From Girardinichthys multiradiatus (Eukaryota > Chordata > Actinopteri > Cyprinodontiformes > Goodeidae): a DNA stretch of 64,000 nt. Positions 42,128 to 53,504 of this stretch are shown here, piece after piece (position 1 is the stretch's first letter; the number at the start of each line of letters is the position of its first letter). The notes under the pieces were generated by a model. The model saw only the letters and a list, made by a program, of their open reading frames with translations. It was not told the DNA's origin and did not search any database. The stretch covers positions 310,001 to 374,000 of the forward strand of contig NC_061800.1 in NCBI RefSeq assembly GCF_021462225.1, written 5' to 3'. The translations under genes and the position numbers were made by a program.

Positions 42128-44805
42128 ATGGGGAAGAAACAAAGTGAACTAATTGACTTAGAAGGGGAGGTAAAGTTTATGGAGAACTATGTAAAAGGAG
42201 CAGGTATGATCTGTCATAGATGGAATAAAAAATAAAAAACATGGGTTTTTGGGCAAATTAGATACAAAGGATGTCTTAAAATTACAAGGGGATCTAAAAT
42301 TAGCAATAATGAAAACTAAAAAGAGAAAAATAACAAAGAACAATGGGGAAGAACAGAGAAAAAGCTCTGATTTAACAGAAATATGTACACGATGGCATAA
42401 AAATACGGATTTTCAGGTAACTTAATTATCACTGAAATCCTAAAACTACACGGGGATCTTAAACTGGAGATTATGCATTCAAAAGATTCAAGAGACAATA
42501 AAAAACCTTGCCAGATTATAATTTCAAAGGGGACTTTTCAGTCCCTGAGTGCTCACAGTTGATAAACAGATTAAAACAAAAAGATGAATTAAAAAAACAA
42601 CAATAAGAGCAGCTTTTAACTGACATAGCCATAATACTGAGGCCTTAAGAAAAGCACAGGAAAAAACTTTCAGCTTAACTGAAAACAAATAAAGGGGGGG
42701 CGGACTGCCACCCATCCCAGGTTAGAATACCAAGGTAGCCCCAAATTATAAAGACTAAGAGGTGGTTTTAGAGGACGTGGTAAAAGAAGTTAAAAGAGGA
42801 GGTGACAATGTGGACAACATGGAAACTGTCCAACTGGACAACCCAGTGAACAATGACTAGAGTTGTTAAAGAAGTAATCTGAGAGTAAAAGATTTTGTAG
42901 GCAAGCATTAGTGAGAAACAGGTGCTTTAAAAATCATTCTATGGTGTTATACTACCAACAATATCATGATAAAATGCAAAAGATTCATTTTACAGGGAAA
43001 TAATTCCATATTTGGCTCAGATTGTTTGCATTCTTGATTTTTCCTCTTTGAGAGAAGTTCAATTTCAGCTCTGTGAAACGACCTTGATAAAGAGATGCAG
43101 CTGCCTGAAAACAAAGATAAAACTTCTGCAAACAGCAGAAGTCTGTCTCTGCTGAAAGCTCTGATGAAGATTGTAACTCTACCCTGCATGTGTCAAACTC
43201 AAGGTCCGCGGGCCAAAACCGGACCCCAAAAGTTTAGTGATTCTCTAGAAGTAGAGCCTTTTAATATGGTGATTGTGTGCTTGAATGTTATTTTGTCAAT
43301 CAATAAGCAGTTTTGTCTACATTCTGCCACAATCTGCCTTTTGAAAATGTTTTGAATCTTGCTCTTTATGTATAAAAAAAAAAAAGAAAGAAAAGAAAAA
43401 TTGGCTAAAGTCTGCAGACACAAAATGAACTTGGATTGAAGCTCTAACTATGTTTATTTAATCTGAGATCCTCTCCAAATGCAACAGTATATGTCAGTCT
43501 ACATGAGATACTAACAACTTCACCTACTGGTATAATATAAAGATCTGAGTGAATATGTGAAACAAACAATGATGAAAGTTTTTCAACAGGTGATGCTCAT
43601 CCAGGAGGAAGACAGTGTTCCTAGGAAATGCAGCTCATTCATTAACAATCAATTTTTCTCCTATAGGTGGAAGTTTTGCTGACTAATCATAGGCTGGATC
43701 TATGAAACATTATGTGCACAGAACAAATGACCAAGGTTCTGACTGACTTATGAACCTCACTGACCTGACAATGATAACATGACACCCAACAGACAACACC
43801 TTTAAGGTGGACCCACTAAGAACACCTTATTGATTCTTGGTGAATAAAAAAAAAGAATTGAAGCGTTCAAAACAGACCTTGTGGAAACAAAAGGGGTTAT
43901 GAGGAAACAATGTGCATTTTAAGAATAATAGAAGTCAAATTATGTTCAAATTTTTGCAAATAAAAATTACTCTGACAGAAAAATAAGTAAGTAGTGTGTG
44001 AATGTGTGTGAATGGGAATGACTGATTTCATTGTAATGCATCTTTGAGGGACCTTAAAAGCGCTAATAAAGATCTGATGTTCTGATGATCTTTGCCAAAT
44101 TTATATCTTAATAAGGTTTCCAGAATCTTTTCCGAAAAATCATATAAAGATAGCAAAGGTTCTACCTGTATTAAAAATACTGATAACCATAGGAAAGTTC
44201 ATAGATCTGTCTTCAATTTTTCCTAATTCTTTTACAAACAGGTTATTTAAACTTTCATGTGGCCAAATGTCTGTGTTTGACTTTCTGTTTTTGTGAAATA
44301 AATGTCTGTTTCATGTTATGTAAAAATTAGAGTCCTCAACATACCATAATAATATTAGGTCAGTTCTCTATGGTAGAACAAAAAGATTTTAACAGATGTT
44401 TAGACTTTTTCCAGTCAGGTTCAAAATGATTGAATTAGACTCAAACTTAACATAAGATGAAATGAACCTTAACAGAATTACTGAACTGGACTGAAATAGA
44501 GAAAACGTGAGTTAATTGAAACAAACTTTAGTTACTTGAACTAAATACAAAGCTGACTGAAACTGTATGTTGTATCTATAAAACTGGGTAAGATAAACTA
44601 AGATTATAAGATATAATATGCCCTTCATTTTTTGTGTTCATCAGTGAGTGAGTTTTTATTTTTTATTTTTAATAAGAACTAAACCAAGCATTATTTATAA
44701 TAATAGCAACTACCAAAAATATTGATCTCATTTTTAAATGTAATAAGGACTTACTTTATAAAATATGATAAAAAAGAATAATAAGAATTTGGAAAAACAG
44801 AGGCT
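42128..44805 (+). pseudogene. gag: ERV-5 gag start and eroded gag/protease region
   Basis: 42128 opens with MGKKQSELIDLEGE, matching the ERV-6 gag start at 63211, but the frame is lost after about 35 codons and several scraps in different frames follow to about 42720. From 42900 to 44800 no retroviral reading frame is visible. The AT-rich filler includes a 'tgtgtcaaactcaaggtccg' phrase (about 43190) resembling ends of hAT-type DNA repeats, followed by about 240 bp of unassigned sequence. The capsid, nucleocapsid and protease genes are gone or replaced. Confidence 0.55.
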
Positions 44806-45697
44806 TTAAACCTCTGCAGGAACAGCACTGACACTGTCGACAATAGATCCTAATACAGGAATCTGGAAGCTCATTCTGGCATGGATAGTCAAAGTCCATC
44901 CAAGGATACATTTAGATGAGGCAGAGGGACAAATACAGGGCTTAGCTGAGAGCAACATGCATCCTGCCCTATCTGCTGTCCCACCTGAACTGTGGTCCCA
45001 ATCATCAACTGATGTAGGGCTTATAAAGGGGTTCCCACCATACAAGGTTAAACTAATATCTGAAAAAAGGCCATTAGTCCGTCAATACCCCTTAAAGCCA
45101 GAAGCTGAAGAAGGTATTAAGTCAATAATACAAGACATGTTGAAGTCAGGAATATTAAGAGAAGCACCTGACGCTACATGCAAGACATATCACACTGACA
45201 TCGCTATTATTATCACAGCCAAACATAACTCTAAAAAGATGTGCCCTTTAAATCCAAGTACTCTAATACCTACTGCAGAAGATGGAAAACCACATTCTTA
45301 TAAAGCAAAAGTTGAAGAAGACACAAAACCCAGACAAGACATTTCTCAAACCCTTATACCAGATTCATGTGTTGTGTTTGTAGATGGCTCAGCATCTAAA
45401 GATGAATATGGAAAGAATAGAGTTGGTTATGCAGTAACAACCATCGATAGGATAATAGAAGCTAAATCTCTACCCAATACATGCTCAGCCCAAACAGCAG
45501 AATTATATGCTGTAGTAAGAGCATGTGAATTACATGAGGGACAAATACTTACTATATACACAGACAGCCAATACGTTTTCGGATCAGTACATCACCATGC
45601 TAAGATTTGGCAAAATAGAGGTTTTAAAACATCATCAGGGACAGAACTAACTCATTTCAACCTATTAAAGAGAAAATGTCAGATCTGCTATTTATAG
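44806..45697 (+). pseudogene. pol: ERV-5 pol: RT N-terminus fused to RNase H by internal deletion
   Basis: 44957-45697 is one open frame. It begins with the RT entry region (PPELWSQSSTDVGLIKG, RQYPLKPEAEEGI) and at about 45175 jumps to the connection/RNase H side. RNase H then shows VVFVDGSAS, an SAQTAELYAV Glu motif and YTDSQYVFG. The whole RT palm with YVDD is absent, roughly 1 kb compared with ERV-6. The frame happens to stay open across the deletion. No reverse transcriptase activity is possible. Confidence 0.85.
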
Positions 45698-45959
45698 ACA
45701 CAGACGTGCTGAAAGACGCCCAACAGTCAGCAACCAAGACAGAAATAAAGGCCTGGCTAAAGAGAGGAGCACAGAAAAAAGATGACATCAATCAGATAGA
45801 AGATAAACCAATCCTCCCAAAAAGTTATACAACACAGCGGCTACAGTGACACATTGGGAAGACCCACGTGTCAAGGGGGGAATATGTCACATCTGGTAAA
45901 GCATTAATGCTACACTATAAATATTTCTGACTATGCAAATCATTTTTGCAGATCATGCA

Positions 45960-46700
45960 TAATTTGTTGCAAACACGGGGGAAGAAATATTGCCTAATTG
46001 TAATAGATGAACCTAGTGACACATTTCTTCCCCACATATGGTATCCCACAGATTATAAGGTCAGATAACGGAACTCATTTTGTAAATAAATTAATAGAAC
46101 TAAGTTCTAATGCATTAGGGTTTCAGTTAAAGATTAAGGAAAACAATGGAAGAAACAGGGAGGCCATGGCCCGAATGCCTATCCCTGGTTAATTATGGAT
46201 GAGAATAACTCCAAATCAAACTGGTCTTACTCCATTTGCCACCTACTGTACATCATTGTATGGCTCCACCCACTGTGTTCTGAGTCTGAGATCACGTGAC
46301 ACCAAGTTGCTGATGTGAATTTGTATTCTCAAAGAAATAGTACATGGCAGACCGTTTTCTCTGCCCTCTGACATGAATGAAATAGAGAAAGCACAACAGG
46401 AACCTTCATTAGCTGAGTGGATGAATAAAATGTTGCAGACAAAAGAAGAACAAATGTCCAGTGGTCTGCCGATAATCTCTGCTCCTATCCCACAGAATGA
46501 GGCCTGGAGACCTGGTCCTGATTAAGACACTCCACCGGAAGGATTGGAGCACTCCTTGGTGGAAATGGCCGTTTCAAATACTCCTGACAACGCCCACAGT
46601 TCTGAAAATAGCAGAGAGGCCTTCCTGGATCCATAAAAGCCACTGTAAGCCAGTTTTGCCGTTACAGGAGCCAAACCAACCGACGGGGTAGCAGAGGAAG
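45960..46700 (+). pseudogene. pol: ERV-5 integrase remnants
   Basis: 46007-46192 carries the catalytic core piece with RSDNGTHFVNK (second Asp), but the sequence leaves the integrase pattern before the catalytic Glu. 46497-46691 carries the C-terminal domain start (RPGDLVLIKTLHRKDW). Between them about 300 bp is frame-broken. A frameshifted zinc/core linker may remain at 45700-46000. Confidence 0.75.
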
Positions 46701-46707
46701 TCCGGGT

Positions 46708-47040
46708 TCAAAGATGGCCCAGCGTCTCAAACCGGTGAAGAAAACAGCTGATCTGCGCCCAATTATAAAATGGCTCTCTGTAACTTGTGGACAGGACTGA
46801 TAAGCCTGAGCTTAATTCTGGTAGCAGGACTCTTTCTCTATCTAAAGCAGGATCCACAGGAGGTGATACCGAACCAGAAGAGATGGACATCAGACGGGAC
46901 CCATCTCAGAACACTGACGGAAGAACATGACGCACATCCATTCCTACAGAATTTCTGGTATTGTTCATGGTGGCATATGCAACACTGAACTAGGTAGAAA
47001 TGCACAAAAATGAAGGGGACGATTATGATGACATGTTGTA
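46708..47040 (+). pseudogene. env: ERV-5 env N-terminal scrap
   Basis: 46770-46988 encodes a hydrophobic signal-like segment (LISLSLILVAGLFLYL) followed by about 45 polar residues before a stop. Position just after integrase fits an env leader. The rest of env is deleted; what follows is repeat and the polypurine tract. Confidence 0.5.
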
Positions 47041-47204
47041 AATAAATCACATCAAAAGCCTGAGTGTACTCATACATTGTATTTCATAAAATGACCTTAC
47101 AGCAGAAAATCGGAAGAAGTTGTTGCTTAAGTGAAATGAGAAAAAGTACAATGATGACATAAACAGGGCAGATTTTGAAATTCCTTTATTATGTTTCACT
47201 GTTT

Positions 47205-47412
47205 TCATTAATTAAGTATTATTCTTTTATTTTTATGATTTCAAGTATTATTCTTATTCTTTTATTTTTATGATTTCAAGTATTATTCTTATTCTTTTAT
47301 TTTTATGATTTCAAGTATTATTCTTTTATTTTTATGATTTCTAGTATTATTCTTATTCTTTTATTTTTATGATTTCAAGTATTATTCTTTTATTTTTATG
47401 ATTTCAAGTATT
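47205..47412 (+). repeat. Minisatellite in the ERV-5 3' region
   Basis: About six copies of a 29- or 35-nt unit built on TTATTTTTATGATTTCAAG plus TATTATTCTTATTC, the two lengths alternating. It lies between env remnant and polypurine tract. Confidence 0.9.
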
Positions 47413-47560
47413 AATCAACATTTAACTTTTAATGGTCGCCGAGGGCGGCGGGGCCGTATGAGTATTTCCCACAAAATATAATCTGTTTACCGTCCGTGGG
47501 TTTTCGCTCATACAAAGTATTTTTCTTACTCGTTTTTATATTAAATGTTTTTACTTGTGA

Positions 47561-47573
47561 TAAAAGGAGGGAC
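47561..47573 (+). other. ERV-5 polypurine tract
   Basis: AAAAGGAGGGAC immediately 5' of the 3' LTR, the same form as ERV-4. Confidence 0.85.
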
Positions 47574-47866
47574 TGTTGGATGGGTGCAAAAACTTGTTAT
47601 CACTCATGTAAAAACCTTGTGTTGCAAGGCACCTGCACTATGCCTTCCTCCCTGTGTGTGTGAGATCATTGTTATCTCTGTGTGAACCAGCCTCCTTTCC
47701 GTCTCACACACATACACCCTGTCTGAACTGTCTGTTGAACTGTGTATATAAATAAAGAGATAGGGTGTCAAAACTTGGTAGTTTCACTGCAAAGTGGGCT
47801 ACCCTTGTCACAAGTAACTCTGACTGTATCGCTCTTACCTCTGAGTTGACTAAATAATACCTAACA
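47574..47866 (+). repeat. ERV-5 3' LTR
   Basis: 293 bp, near-identical partner of 40858-41150. Confidence 0.95.
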
Positions 47867-48115
47867 CTTTGCAATCTCCAAACAAACGTATAGGCTGCCC
47901 AAAGCCTTCGACTTTCAAGTTCGACTGTAAATCATGCTCTTTTAACCATGTTTCAGTTAATGCAAATATACACGCGTTCAACTTTGCTGCGTAGTGACTG
48001 TACATTTGCCACGATGATGGTAGGAAGCGTCATTCGACAGTGACCCGGCTGTGTAATTCTCTGCCGCACGCCACCTAGTCTGCCACGCCTTGCTGAGAGT
48101 GCAAGTCATCATTGG
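47867..48115 (-). pseudogene. LINE-E endonuclease fragment, upstream part
   Basis: Minus-strand pieces LPTIIVANVQSLRSK (first endonuclease motif) and a later LTETWLK-like stretch (one frame change) identify an APE endonuclease of a CR1/L2- or Rex1-type LINE. Its continuation is at 40857-40760, on the far side of ERV-5. Confidence 0.75.
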
Positions 48116-50700
48116 TTAAAAAAAAGTACAGGCACACAAGCACCACCCGCTCCACTACTACTGCCTGTCGCCATAGACCAAAACGTTGCTGGAGCTGCTG
48201 GAATTCTCAAAGGGGCACTGGGGAGTGGCATGAAACCTGAATAGCCCTTGACTGAGCCCTGGAGAGCAGCGTGGAAGCTGGGAGAACCCTTGATGGAGCT
48301 CTGGATGGTGGCAATGAATTCAGAAGACCTCTGGTTGGACTACTCAGGATCAGGAAAATAAGGCAGGTCCCCCTGGACATCTTTGTTGAACAACGCAGGA
48401 ACAGGAACATGGGGCACATCCAGAGCAAACTGCTGCTTCTGCATATAGAGGAAGCGCTGCAGCTGCAGACGAGAACATGGAGGCTGCTGCTGCAGCAGAA
48501 CAGGACGTGGAGGCTGGCCTAATCCTGAAGGCTGCTCAGTGGTGGCAGGAGGAGGCTGGGAATAGACTCATGTGCTCTGAAGACACTTGAAACTGCTCAG
48601 CTGCACTCAGGAAACTTGGAGGAGGCTTGGCTACTGCTGCAGATAGCACAGAGGAAGTCAAACAATCCATTCTTTGCTGTAGACTACAGGACTGTGCAGG
48701 ATAATTCTCTCTCGGGAATGCGGAGTCCCTTGCACTCTACTGAGGGAAGAATGGAGAAAGGCATTGAGTGCAGTTGACAGCAATAGGGTGAAAATGTGAA
48801 ACAGCAGAGACAATGAGAAGGCAGGGAGGTGAGGGAGAGGGAGAACAATTAACACGGGAGCTAAACAGAGATAAAAGGAAAGACTAACTAAAATGTGCAC
48901 GGAATGGATAAAGAAATATATAAAACATAATGGAAAACAGGGAAATTACAAAAAAAAAAAAAACATAAAAATGAGAACCTAAACCTAACACCTCATTATC
49001 GTGACACTATCATCTAAAAAAATTACATTGAAAGTTTTAAAGGTCAAAATTCAAGCACCCCCACATTACCTAAAATAAATAAAACTGCCATTAATCAGTT
49101 GTGCTTCATTTGTGCTGCTTGTTCAGCAAATATTTTGATTTTGATGTTTCCGTTTTAAACAGATCAGTAGGAAATTTAAGTCTAAGTAAGGATTCTGAAA
49201 ACAGTTAAACGGATGGATGGCATTACCATATCATGATAAAAACTTGGAGAAAAAATGCCAACCATAATTGTTAACTTTGTTATTAGGTAAAATCATTTAT
49301 CCTTAAACGGTCATCAACAATTTTCTCCAAAACCTTGAATGATGCAAAGAATAATGTTTTGTACTTAGTCTACTTTCTGCAAATTGAAAACAGAACATCA
49401 AAGCTGGAGAATGTGTTAGTCAAATAAACTGACCAATCAGAGTTGGTGGATATTCTGCTGCCTTTTTAGTGGATGTTTGCCTAATGTTTGCACAAACAAA
49501 ACGTTTTGCCACACAAATAAAGCAATTGCATCCATTCCACATAATGCTTTTAGGTTTGTGAAGAGAAAAATCTGTTTTTTTTCATTACTATGATAGGTTT
49601 TCAGACCGTATAGTGCATTTTCATTATCTATATATGGACGTTCTTAGACGGTTTTGAAAATGTGACTGAAAAGACCTTTTTTTTATTTCAGAAAATGGTA
49701 TTTCATAATTCCGTATATACATTAAAACCTATTCTAAAGGCTGTCTGATTTATTTATGTTCCATACTTTCACGATTTTAAGGTTTTCTGGTTTTAAACAT
49801 TGATATTTGTCCTTAACCATAAGCTGCTGACAACATGTTCTAGCTGATTACAGTGGTTAGTCATCTGAGTAAAGTTACCCCGCCCAACCATCCGTCACCT
49901 TCTTCAAATCTAACAAAATTGGTGTGAAATGCGACCATTTTGACTTTCAGGGTGTCCTCTGTCTGCAGATGTCGTTATTAAATAAATCAACAACCACTCT
50001 CTTCAAATTATTCCCCTGCATTTTTACCAATATTAGTTAGAAATCTAATTGTTTTTTTCTCAGTCTCTGAGCCAAAGAAAGGAGCAAATCTTTGACTTCA
50101 GTTCCTTTCTTACTGAATCTCAGAATCCACCAAGTGTGTAGCATTACACTTAAGTGACCTTTTAGGCCTAACCAACATGGTGATGTGCAGAAACTAACTG
50201 TAAATGCCTTATAGAGTTTGAATGGCTTGCCCAGAAGGTCTCATCAGCAGAATATTTTTGATTGCTTCATGACTATTGATTATATGAAGAAAATAAAAGT
50301 TGTAGAAAAACTATCTGGCTCACACACAATAGCCATTTTGGTGACACAGCTGTTGGGAAAACATTATCACTATTCTGCGACTTTTGGTGGTGCTCTCAGT
50401 AGCCTCGTGCTCTCCATTTTTTCTTTCATACTTTTTTTTAAAATTTAAAGTCATACCTGGAAATAAATATTTAACTAATGGATTTAAAAGGAAATGTTGT
50501 AAAAATAGTGACATATGCTTTAAAATTATTCAAATAATCAAGGTCATTCAATATCATCATGACAGGTTAGTAACTTTGTAAGTAACCTGGGTTGCGTGAG
50601 CATGTAAGGTAGAGGGATCTGCGCTCACATGACCAAACACAATATTAGATTTGAGTAACAAAACTCATCTTTCAATGCTTAAAATGAAAAAAAGTTGCAG
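48116..50700. other. Non-coding DNA
   Basis: 48190-48960 is purine-rich (many 'ctggagg/gcagca' words) and may be a diverged repeat; its ORFs are short and without domains. 49000-50700 is AT-rich with nothing I can support. Confidence 0.5.
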
Positions 50701-50724
50701 TTAATTTTTGTACATTTGGACTGT

Positions 50725-50830
50725 AATTTGAAGAGTTTCAGAGCTCATCATTGCACAGAAACAGCATCAGTGAAAGTCACTGAAGATATTCTCATAGGCT
50801 CAGACATGAGGCTATCAATCATTAGATTGA
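50725..50830 (+). pseudogene. LINE RT scrap
   Basis: A short plus-strand stretch with SFRAHHCTETASVKVTEDIL matches the RT motif 2 region of LINE-C (QSGFRAHHSTET). Nothing else of the LINE is attached. Confidence 0.65.
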
Positions 50831-51141
50831 TGTCAGTCTTTCAGTTTTCTGAAGGTCATTTAAAGTGTTCTTTTACACAGACTAGCTACTCATTTCCCCA
50901 CAGAAAGCATGGAGAAACACTCAGCCATGGCTACTTTTTATATTTAGAATATGTTTTGTCAATAAAACAACACAATGTGAACATGATAAAGATGTTCAAA
51001 TCTAGATTTTCAGCAGAAACATTCTGTAATGATAATCAGTCTAACATTTATTTTGTAAACAACCACACAGTGAGACAACACTGAGCCCCCATTGTTGCAT
51101 TTAAGAAAAAAACGACACTGATCAAGACTGATCAAGCCAGA

Positions 51142-51380
51142 GGCGACTGTGGCTCAGTAGGAAGAGTAGTCGTCTTGCAATCGGAAGGTTGTGGGTTCAA
51201 TTCCAGCTTCCTCCTGCTATTTGTCGATGTGCCCCTGGGCAAGGCACTTAACCTTAAGTTGCCTACCAATCTGCATATCGGTGTATGAATGTGTGTGTGC
51301 AATTGGGTGAATGTGGCTCTAGTATAAAGCTGTATGTATGACTGGAAAGGTGCTATATAAATTCAGTCCATTTACCATTT
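51142..51380 (+). repeat. tRNA-headed SINE
   Basis: Head 'tggctcagtaggaagagtag' (A-box-like) and GGTTGTGGGTTCAATTCC (B-box-like), then a body with 'gggcaaggcacttaacctta' and an end near 'ggtgctatataaattcagtc'. This is a common fish SINE layout and not a tRNA gene, because the acceptor stem is not formed. Confidence 0.8.
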
Positions 51381-52649
51381 AAAAATACCCATGTTAAAAT
51401 GCAATCATATGCACCTAGTGTTAACACAAGTTGATTAATTGAGTGGACATCAGACCAAGATGACAATAAATAAATGAGCACTTCTGGCTGAAGCTGATCC
51501 TTGTTTTTTTAGTTCTTCTCCTAGACCAGTTAGAATGAATATATCACCCATACACAGATTATTACACTGATTAATAAACTGTCCAAGAGGATAGTGATTA
51601 AGTATCACAACCCTACAATTTATACTGCGGCCCTTTTGTGAATGGTACAATGCACACAAACTACTTAACTGCTGTGTTCTTACTTGTTTCATAGTGCGGT
51701 TCTGACTGACCCCTTATAGAGTCAGTCATTATGATTAATACAGATGTGAGGGTTCACAGAGATGAGCAATCTCCTCCAGTCTTTTCATACAGTTGCTTTG
51801 CACAACTGCTTTATTTCCACACCAGATTCACAATAAAGACTGCACTAAATACATGGAAATTCAAACATATCCATCAAGTCCATAAGATGGGAACAATTTT
51901 AGCTTTTTTTGAAATTGTTAAATAATTTAAATCTTTGGAAAAAGACCAGGCCTAACAACATCTAATGCTGAATCCTCACACTGACTTTAGCTCTGCTGAA
52001 ATCCTACTTTCTATTTCCCTATTGTATTGTCTTGGTCTTTTAAACACAGACCTCAAAATAAACACTTTCAGACCAAGATCAGCCTTATTCACCTACCTCT
52101 CTCCAATCTACCATCTACAATCCGTCGTCTCCAGACCTCATCACAATTCCCCCAGAACCTCTCAGCATCCATCAAACAGCACCTATCCTTCCCAACTAGT
52201 TTTTCCTTCTGACTCTCTTTGTTCTTCCTTCAGGCGCTGCTTCAACCTTCAATCTGCTTCAGCCAAACCAGATGTCTCTTATTTCGTAGGTAAAGAAGTT
52301 TTGTAAGATTGTTGTATTGATCTTTTTACTTCACCAACCATTCCATTGTTTTGCATCTATCCTCTATGCATAGCTATCTGCATGTAATCTGGCAAAAAGC
52401 GGATCAGTATTGACCAATAGTATCAGCTCCACACTATTTAGCAAACCCTACTGTTAACAGGCTTTTACCCAGAATTAAGTTTTATCTTCAGTATTTTACT
52501 ACTGACCATACAATGTTTTTGTTCCAACAATTTATTCCAGCAGATTATAAATACCACAATTTTTGATTGGCCCGCCAAAGTTCTCTGCCAGATTCTTGTT
52601 AACAGGTACAGTCTTTACACTTTAACATTTCTTTCAGTCTTTATTCAGT
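51381..52649. other. Non-coding DNA
   Basis: A pyrimidine-rich segment at 52080-52270 has an open plus-strand frame between AG and GT dinucleotides (acceptor-like near 52232, donor-like GTAAAG at about 52288). Without homology or neighbouring exons I do not call an exon. Confidence 0.4.
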
Positions 52650-52960
52650 TCAGTTTTATTCAATTCAGGTTATTTATGTAGCCCCCTAGTCACAACTTTA
52701 ATGTCTCAAGGTCTTTACAAAATAGAAAGAAAATTCAATCGAATTGTACATATTCCAAGTCAAGTACATGCATTCCAATCAATACTAGATCACAAACAAT
52801 GTATTAAAAATTAAGTTTATTATTTAAATTTGTTAAAAAGTTCTATAACAAAACCCAACAGATTGCATTGAGTGATTGACTTGCTACATTCACTCCTAAT
52901 ATATGAGCATGTAGCAAAAGTGGACAGTTGCTTACATTGTGTTGTTGACTTTGCAGCAAA
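52650..52960 (+). repeat. Interspersed SINE-like repeat, copy 2
   Basis: Diverged copy of 12840-13065: shared 'cagttttattcaattcagg'-type start, 'aacccaacagattgcattga' and 'gcatgtagcaaaagtggaca'. Confidence 0.6.
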
Positions 52961-53189
52961 CACAGCCAAACATATAAGCCAGTTTCAAATCTAGAGTATG
53001 AAGGAAAGCAAATAGAGTTAATTGCAGTAAAAGCTCACCAAGGAGGCACTGCCAGGAGACACAATTAAATTATTTATCTTTAAAATGTAAAGTTTTGTCT
53101 ACAAAACATGTCAGGAATATTTGGTTACGGATCTGAAATTTTTGGTTTTGAAGCTCCCTTTTTTTAGTTGAACTCAATGAATTTTGGGG

Positions 53190-53400
53190 GTGGGGCGGCT
53201 AAAGAGGAATGACGTAAGATGTCTCCCTATTTGCTGGTGCTGACTGTAGCAACAGCCTGTGATGGCTCTGCAGGTTAAGGCTTTAGGTTTTGGCCATACC
53301 AGAGAAGACCAGGCTATAAAGGCAGCGAGTGGCAAGTACTCTTCACAAAATCACACCTTACAGAACTCATGAGGACAGATTCTTTGCTTCTCTGGAGTTG
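53190..53400 (+). promoter_or_regulatory. Promoter-like stretch (GC box, CRE-like, TATA)
   Basis: GGGGTGGGGCGG near 53190, TGACGTAAG (CRE-like) near 53210, and CTATAAAGGCAG (TATA) near 53310. An ATG follows at about 53369, opening only a short frame. The spacing is promoter-like, but no gene follows before the Rex3 at 53505. It may be an orphan or belong to an unrecognised repeat. Confidence 0.3.
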
Positions 53401-53504
53401 TTGATATGTTTATCGCCATGGTCCAGCCAGTTAGCATAGCATGCTGGCTAAAGTTAGCATCAGATAAAGTACAGAAACTAGATTTATGTAATGTTCGTCT
53501 GACT

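Larger units (their letters stand above)
40858..47866 (+). mobile_element. ERV-5: provirus with two 293-bp LTRs and CTTTG duplication
   Basis: LTRs 40858-41150 and 47574-47866 are both exactly 293 bp and nearly identical, flanked by CTTTG (40853-40857, 47867-47871). The interior has a tRNA-Tyr-like primer site, a structured leader, gag start, a pol with its RT palm deleted, integrase pieces, an env start and a polypurine tract. The similar LTRs but wrecked genes suggest that a copy already defective was mobilised, or that the deletions occurred during its last replication. Confidence 0.96.

Noticed and set aside
43186..43440. hAT-type DNA transposon end
   Set aside because: Only one phrase resembles hAT repeat ends; I could not find a matching inverted end or an 8-bp duplication, so it is mentioned only within the ERV-5 gag entry.
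51142..51215. Possible tRNA gene
   Set aside because: A- and B-box-like elements are present but the acceptor and anticodon stems do not form; it is the head of a SINE. The same holds for 15660-15744 and 800-868.
52080..52290. Possible host exon flanked by AG and GTAAAG
   Set aside because: No homology, no partner exon, and low-complexity pyrimidine-rich sequence; splice-like dinucleotides alone are not enough.
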